A stretch of DNA of 64,000 nucleotides, taken from Cryptomeria japonica. Lineage: Eukaryota; Streptophyta; Pinopsida; Cupressales; Cupressaceae. A model generated the notes under the pieces. The model was not told where the DNA came from and made no database searches. It was given only the letters and a program-made list of their open reading frames with translations. Below, piece after piece: positions 59,567-64,000 of the stretch (position 1 is its first letter; each line of letters starts with the position of its first letter). The position numbers and the translations under genes are program-made. The stretch covers positions 17,804,285 to 17,868,284 of the forward strand of contig NC_081413.1 of NCBI RefSeq assembly GCF_030272615.1, in the 5' to 3' direction.

Positions 59567-60439
59567 CTGAAGGTGCATGAATGTTATCCTCAGCTACATC
59601 TCCACAACGTGAATTCTTACAAGTTGGCGAATGACGCCTTCACCATGTACCTGACACGACTTATGCAAAATAAGTTGCACATGAGATTGTCTCTGCAAGC
59701 GAGTGCTCTGGTCTAGAAGTACAGTGCCGCGTTCTTGCAGTTCCCCAAGTTCACCTACATCAGGACGCAGGATTTCTCCTTCCAGTCTTACAAATTGCCT
59801 AGATATCCGTCAGATAAGCTTATATTGCTCGAGCTCATGAGGCAATTGACTGCCTACGATCAACTGCAGAAGAAGAAGAAGAAGAAGCAATCTATTGAAT
59901 TTCCAGTTGTCTTGGGGGATATCATGGAGATATGCCCAGGATTGGAGGCCGCTGAAAGTGCAGCAAGCGAGTTGGCATTCTACCGCCTACCATTTTACAC
60001 TTCCAGGGCTCAATATGATCCCTACAGCCAGATTAGGAAGGTTGCCGGTGTCAAATTCATACATAGATTTCACTTGGAGGATTACTGGGCCGGTGCCGAG
60101 GATGACTTTGAGGTCCGGAGAAGAATGCACTCCAGACTGCCCCTCGACACCATCAGAATAAGTGAGATCCATCAGGTGCCAGACCAGGTGAAGGAAGACT
60201 TAGATTTGATGCAACCTGAATTCGAGAGGATAAAGGATCAACCTATCTTGTTTCCAGATTGGTCGGAGCCTGAGGTAGATGATTTGAACATTTTGGCTAG
60301 GCCAGTGCTAAAATTCACTAAGCACTGGATTGACAGGCAGACAAGAAAGTTGGTTGAAAACCATGTCCCTTTGACATACCAGCTGATGGGAAATCTGGAT
60401 TCTCACAGCAAGGCAACTGAAGACTCTTCAGAGGGTTAG
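59567..60439 (+). pseudogene. E2 gene, middle block
   Basis: After the TAG at 59564-59566 the protein pattern continues (ANDAFTMYLTRLM) to a TAG at 59716, then an ORF of 234 codons from 59735. Conserved segments are FPKFTYIRTQDF, LPRYPSDKLILLELMRQL, RAQYDPYSQIRKV, RFHLEDYWAGAEDDFEVR, MHSRLPLDTIRI and QVPDQ, all shared with E1 at 24212-23475. A KKKKKK run (59871-59890) looks like expansion of an AAG repeat. The end (LTYQLMGNLDSHSKA) leads to a TAG after SSEG, at the same region as the E1 stop after LTYDLMS. Confidence 0.75.
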
Positions 60440-62046
60440 GTAGGAAGAGAGGCCCTGATAGACAAAGGAAAAAGTGCCCCAAAGAGGCCAAGGGTAACAA
60501 AGACAAAAGATACCCAACAGGAAGTCCTGCGCGAGATTCAGCAGGAAGCCCAACAGGAGAGCCTCCACAAAAGAGAACGAGGACAGGAAGGGAACATTCA
60601 CCAGTCAGCTCCGCAAGCATGCAAGAAGTAGAAATGTTCCCACATCCCGCAGGCCCACTTCCAGGGAACGTTCCAGCACTTGATATACTTAGCATCAATG
60701 CTTCATAGGGCCGTCATCAGCCAAGAAGTCAGAGACAAGGAATTTCCCCGCATCTGGAAGAGGTTCGCCAGGATAATTTCATAGAGACTATACTTGGCGA
60801 AACGGAAGAGGAATCTCAAGAACGAGAGCATGCAGAGGACTACAGCCATTCCATCCCTGCGTCAGATTGGTTGGTAGGCAGATTGGGAAATGAAGCAGGA
60901 GGAGAGCCCAATCCTGCTCAGGAATTAGAGGAATTATTGAAGAGGATGGATCAGCCACCGGAAAGAAAAGCCCCCCGAAAGTTTTCCAAGGTAGTCAGAG
61001 AAGAATCCAGAGCCCGGACCTTGCACATTGCTGAACCTGCGGTGGATAAGGATAGGAGTGAGATTAGGCAAGAAGATTACGTCATTAGACAGGTGGATCT
61101 TGGCCATGCTTCCACCGGTCAAGTAATGGGAGATTTCGACGATTCTTCCTTTGCCATGAAGGAGAAATTGCTGAAGTCAAAAGCAAAATGTAAGCGGCTG
61201 AAGGAGGAAAACGGACTTCTATGCGAGTATGTGAGGAGTTTCAAGAAACCCCTCAGGGAAGCAGGTCCTTCATCCACTCCCCCTCCCTTCCTTCCCAAGG
61301 AAGTAATTGATGATGCAGAACTTACAAAGGCAATGGCACAGAATTCCCGAGAATGGGTAGAAGATGTTTATGTTGAGGCAGGGAAATTTGTAAAAGATCT
61401 AGCTCAGCTCCATTCGAGATTTGTGGCCCTCCTAAGTAGGTTTGAAACGGCAGAAGGACTATGGGAAGATGTTGATGTCTACCAAGACTTAACCATTTCC
61501 CGACTCAGGGCTCTGATGAGGACCCCAAGGCAAACACTGGTAGACGGGAAAGTAATCCAGGAGAATGAAGCCTATGACTTTCCCTGATGGTTCTACACCA
61601 TCTGTTCAGGGAAGAACACCCTTGATAAATTCAGCATTGATTCCGTCACCTTGAAGGAATCTATCAGAGGGATACAGGAAGAAATCCTCAGTGCCATAGA
61701 AGCTTTATTTTCAAGGAAACTCGGCGACGGGGGAATAACAGTGAATTCTTTGAAATCCCAGTTGCATGATTTCTTCTTCGTCGGTTCGTTTCCTAAGGAA
61801 CATTTTGCAAATGTTTCTTCATTTTCCGGTATGATGAAGAAAACACAGGAAGCCATGGCGGATTGGGAAAGTTTCTTTTTTAGAAGTGAAGAGGAGATTA
61901 CCTTGATGGAATTCAACATCGAGAATGTGCCAAGTGTCTCCATCGGAGAATTGGAGGCCGTCGTTAGTAGGTTCATTGCATACGCCATTAATGAGCGAGA
62001 TAATGGTCATCCGTTTTTGGACGAAAATCTTTTGACTGAACAATAA
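60440..62046 (+). pseudogene. E2 gene, linker and C-terminal coiled coil
   Basis: The linker after 60440 reads KGKSAPKRPRVTKTK, a strong-looking basic nuclear-localisation-like cluster, then a Gln/Glu-rich stretch with a stop near 60631. The main ORF 60871-61587 (238 codons) has APRKFSKVV, a helical region with KSKAKCKRLKEENGLLCEY, and ends at a TGA within YDFP-stop-WF. The same frame continues to 62046 (IQEEILSAIEALF, IGELEAVVSRFIAYAINERD). It aligns in order with E1 23465-21870. A coiled-coil half suggests oligomerisation. No enzymatic motif is seen. Confidence 0.72.
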
Positions 62047-62349
62047 TGGCATATTTATGGCTGAAGGAAACATTGACTAGGCGCGGGACCGGTCAACACA
62101 TGCCACCCCAGGATAAGGGAATCTTCTTGCATGTCGTCCCCTCATAATGGTTTTATGACGGATTCTTTTTGCATGTCGCCGTCGCTTGGAGAGTGATGGG
62201 TATTTATGACGACGTCAGTTATATTCCGGGCATGATCATCATCATGGGCGCTATTTTAGGCACTTTTTAAATTTATTGTAAGTGGGCATAATGGGTTATT
62301 TAATGCAGATTCCCACCTTGTTGCACCTTGAGTGGGGAATCTTTAGGGC

Positions 62350-62399
62350 AAACCCTAATTAGGGTTTTGAGTGTAATCTGGGTTTGAGGCCTATATAAG
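62350..62399 (+). promoter_or_regulatory. E2 LTR promoter: inverted telobox plus TATA box
   Basis: Palindrome AAACCCTAATTAGGGTTT (62350-62367) lies 23 bases before CTATATAAG (62391-62399), followed by CCTCATTTGTAAGGGGG. The LTR end is about 800 bases further on. Confidence 0.77.
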
Positions 62400-63195
62400 G
62401 GGGTGACCCCCTCATTTGTAAGGGGGAGAGACTATCGTCAGAGATTGTTGCTAAGAGTTTTTGAAGCAAACACTTAATACATTGTTCAATTGTTGGTGTG
62501 TTGTTGTGTTGTTTTGGAACTCGCATGGTCTCGTTCTCTTCATAGATTAGATTTGTTTTCATTCTATTAGATGAACTGGATTTGATAGGATCGCTTGTTG
62601 CCAAATTCTTGCTCATACTTTTGGTGTGCAGCTGATTGTTGCATACCGTGCAAAGTTAGTCTGAGCCCCGTTATATGTGTATGTTCAACTTCGATTGTTA
62701 GAAGAGATTGTTCTATTTGATGGTTTCTTTTGACGATTTGAAAATCTTTAGCACTCCCCTTGAAGATTGCACCGCCTTCGTGTAAGTTGTGCTTTGCTGG
62801 CGAAGCGAAGCGCGGTTGGATTTTGCACAAGTTATCCCGTCTCCTTGTTCCTAGGGTTAGATTACCTTTAGTTTAGTTCCCCTCTACCCTATTCCTATTT
62901 ACTTTCTGCATATTTCAAAATCTAAAATCTAAAACTTAGAGCTTTATTGCAAATCATCCGCGTCAATAAATTCTTGAGCTTGCACAAATTTCTTTGACAT
63001 ACGTAAGGCCCCCTTGGATTACCAGCAATCATATCAGCCAACTGAGTCACATCTATAGCATAAAGGAACCTTGGAGTCGGTTGTCTGATTCTCCAACTAT
63101 ATCAGCATGCAATCGTACTTTGATCAAGAGAGAGTGAAGTGACCGTTGGGCAACTTTATTCTGTGTTGGACGCCGTCATAAAAAACACATCAATA

Positions 63196-63200
63196 GGTCC
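63196..63200. repeat. target duplication GGTCC (right)
   Basis: Pairs with GGTCT at 39438-39442. Confidence 0.75.
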
Positions 63201-63540
63201 CTTCCGGTTGATCTTTATGTTGATGGACCTAATGACGACATCGCTTGGACTGTGGTTGCTCGCAGGTGGAAGGGGAAGTCTTCTCCCCTGCCCCAAACCC
63301 CCCCTCATTGGGGTTTGGGTGGCTCTCCCCCCTCTTGAGTGGGGTCTTTTTGTCCTCCGGTTGGATAGGATTCCTTTCCTGTTTGACTGTGTTTGTTTCT
63401 AACCGCCTTTGGGCTGTTGTTCTTTTTGCCAACATCATCTCTCTTGCTGTTGCTTGTTTTTTGATTGATAGTTTTTTACTATTTTAAGGGTCAGCGCCCT
63501 AGTTGACACTGCTTTACTAATAAAAAACACATAAAAATTC
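63201..63540 (+). pseudogene. LINE ORF1 part 2 and LINE 3' end
   Basis: The ORF1 frame cut at 39442 continues as VDLYVDGPNDDIAWTVVARRWKGK, typical of the C-terminal end of plant LINE ORF1, to a TGA at 63336-63338. The 3' untranslated stretch contains CCGGTTGGA (about 63358), the motif seen in the LINE tails at about 802 and 7724, and ends ACTAATAAAAAACACATAAAAATTC. No ORF2 lies between ORF1 and the tail, so this copy (about 0.8 kb without insertions) lacks the endonuclease and reverse transcriptase entirely. Confidence 0.72.
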
Positions 63541-63552
63541 AAATAAGTAAAT
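63541..63552. repeat. putative LINE target duplication (right)
   Basis: AAATAAGTAAAT; 11 of 12 bases match 38965-38976. Confidence 0.65.
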
Positions 63553-64000
63553 TTCATAAATTGAATTTAAAATAAACATTGAAATTTCATAAATTTATCT
63601 TCAACACCTCCAAATTGGATAAAGTATTGAATACGCTTGTGACATGATGGTTTTTTACAAACATTTGATTCTCCTTACAATTGATGTATATTGTTTTCAT
63701 CCCCTTTATCTGAGTTCCAATCTTTTTTATCACTGAGTTAAGTGGGTGTACAGTATATGGTGTCCAAAAAATGTGTTCACACCTCTCCTCAACCAAAGCA
63801 CCTAGTGCCTCACAATTTTTTGCATCATTCCTTATGACTTGGACAATGTTCTTAGGGACTCAATGAGGATTTTGGAAGTGAAGTTTGCATCTTTAACCTG
63901 TCCCTCACAATCGTCTTCACAAACATTCCCCCTTTAGGGAACACTAATGACATTTATTAAAGGATAGTTTTTGCAATCTTTCCATACATTAGAAATGACA
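63553..64000 (-). pseudogene. hAT transposase (DUF659 type), N-terminal side
   Basis: Minus-strand frames from the right edge read VWKDCKNYPLINVI, PKGGMFVK, then KNIVQVIRNDAKNCEALGALVEE and HIFWTPYTVHPLNSVIKKIG. This is the DUF659 region of plant hAT-like transposases (W-x-D...PLINV...PKG...F; ...HIFWTPC..H.LN). The usual Cys of WTPC is Tyr here. Frameshifts occur near 63840-63900. The ORF 63796-63587 ends in SNLEVLKI; the following ETRFAS motif is found at about 38940-38950, across the LINE insertion. About 30 AT-rich bases before the junction do not fit the family. The gene runs off the right edge. Confidence 0.8.

Larger units (their letters stand above)
39443..63195 (+). mobile_element. 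long LTR carrying its own gene (copy E2), split by gypsy
   Basis: Starts TGTTGTGACCTAATCACACATC and ends AACACATCAATA. Without the gypsy insertion (40074-57381) it is about 6.4 kb. LTR-sense order: 5' terminus; a short duplication (39975-40048); an 84-bp tandem array (57510-58095); a TATA box (58626-58635); the broken gene (58742-62046); the LTR promoter (62350-62399); and a 3' end. This is the same plan as E1 on the opposite strand. It has only one pair of termini and no gag or pol. The interrupted LINE ORF1 on both sides and the near-perfect target duplication confirm the limits. Confidence 0.83.

Overview
This window looks like nuclear DNA from a plant with a very large, repeat-rich genome, most likely a conifer or other gymnosperm. 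The reasons are AT-rich introns and spacers, many solo LTRs, several divergent LINEs, a Tat-lineage Ty3/gypsy element and only one recognisable host gene, whose introns are packed with transposons. There are no prokaryotic features. The species cannot be named from sequence alone.

Layout. 1-8000: AT-rich DNA with LINE 3' ends, RNase H relics, one 219-aa ORF that reads as a LINE C-terminal extension, a decayed LTR and a TA/GA microsatellite. 8000-18200: mostly non-coding sequence with local duplications and three LTRs, two with exact 5-bp target duplications. 18202-31095: a LINE (ORF1 DUF4283-like domain, then an ORF2 endonuclease) split by an LTR at 18712-29036, which is itself split by an oppositely oriented LTR at 20887-27975. 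31283-33102: another solo LTR. 35034-35743: two exons of a DHHC protein S-acyltransferase, the only clear host gene. 36300-38212: a tRNA-derived SINE and a solo LTR.

38230-64000 is a nest at least five layers deep. A hAT (DUF659-type) transposase pseudogene on the minus strand is split by a short LINE copy (38977-63540). That LINE is split by a long plus-strand LTR (39443-63195), which is split by a Tat-type gypsy element (40074-57381), whose gag is split by one more LTR (48066-52345). The inner junctions show 5-bp duplications, and at three of them the interrupted reading frame closes again when the insertion is removed.

The most interesting signal is a group of LTRs with shared ends (TGTTGTGA... 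to ...CACATCAACA/ATA). Two very long members (20887-27975 and 39443-63195) carry, upstream of the ordinary LTR promoter, a homologous gene with its own TATA box. It encodes a roughly 950-1000-residue protein: a globular N-terminal half, a basic linker and a coiled-coil-like C-terminal half. I do not recognise the protein. Both copies are broken by stops and frameshifts, but they align along their whole length. Members of the group also carry arrays of short, family-specific inverted-repeat motifs.
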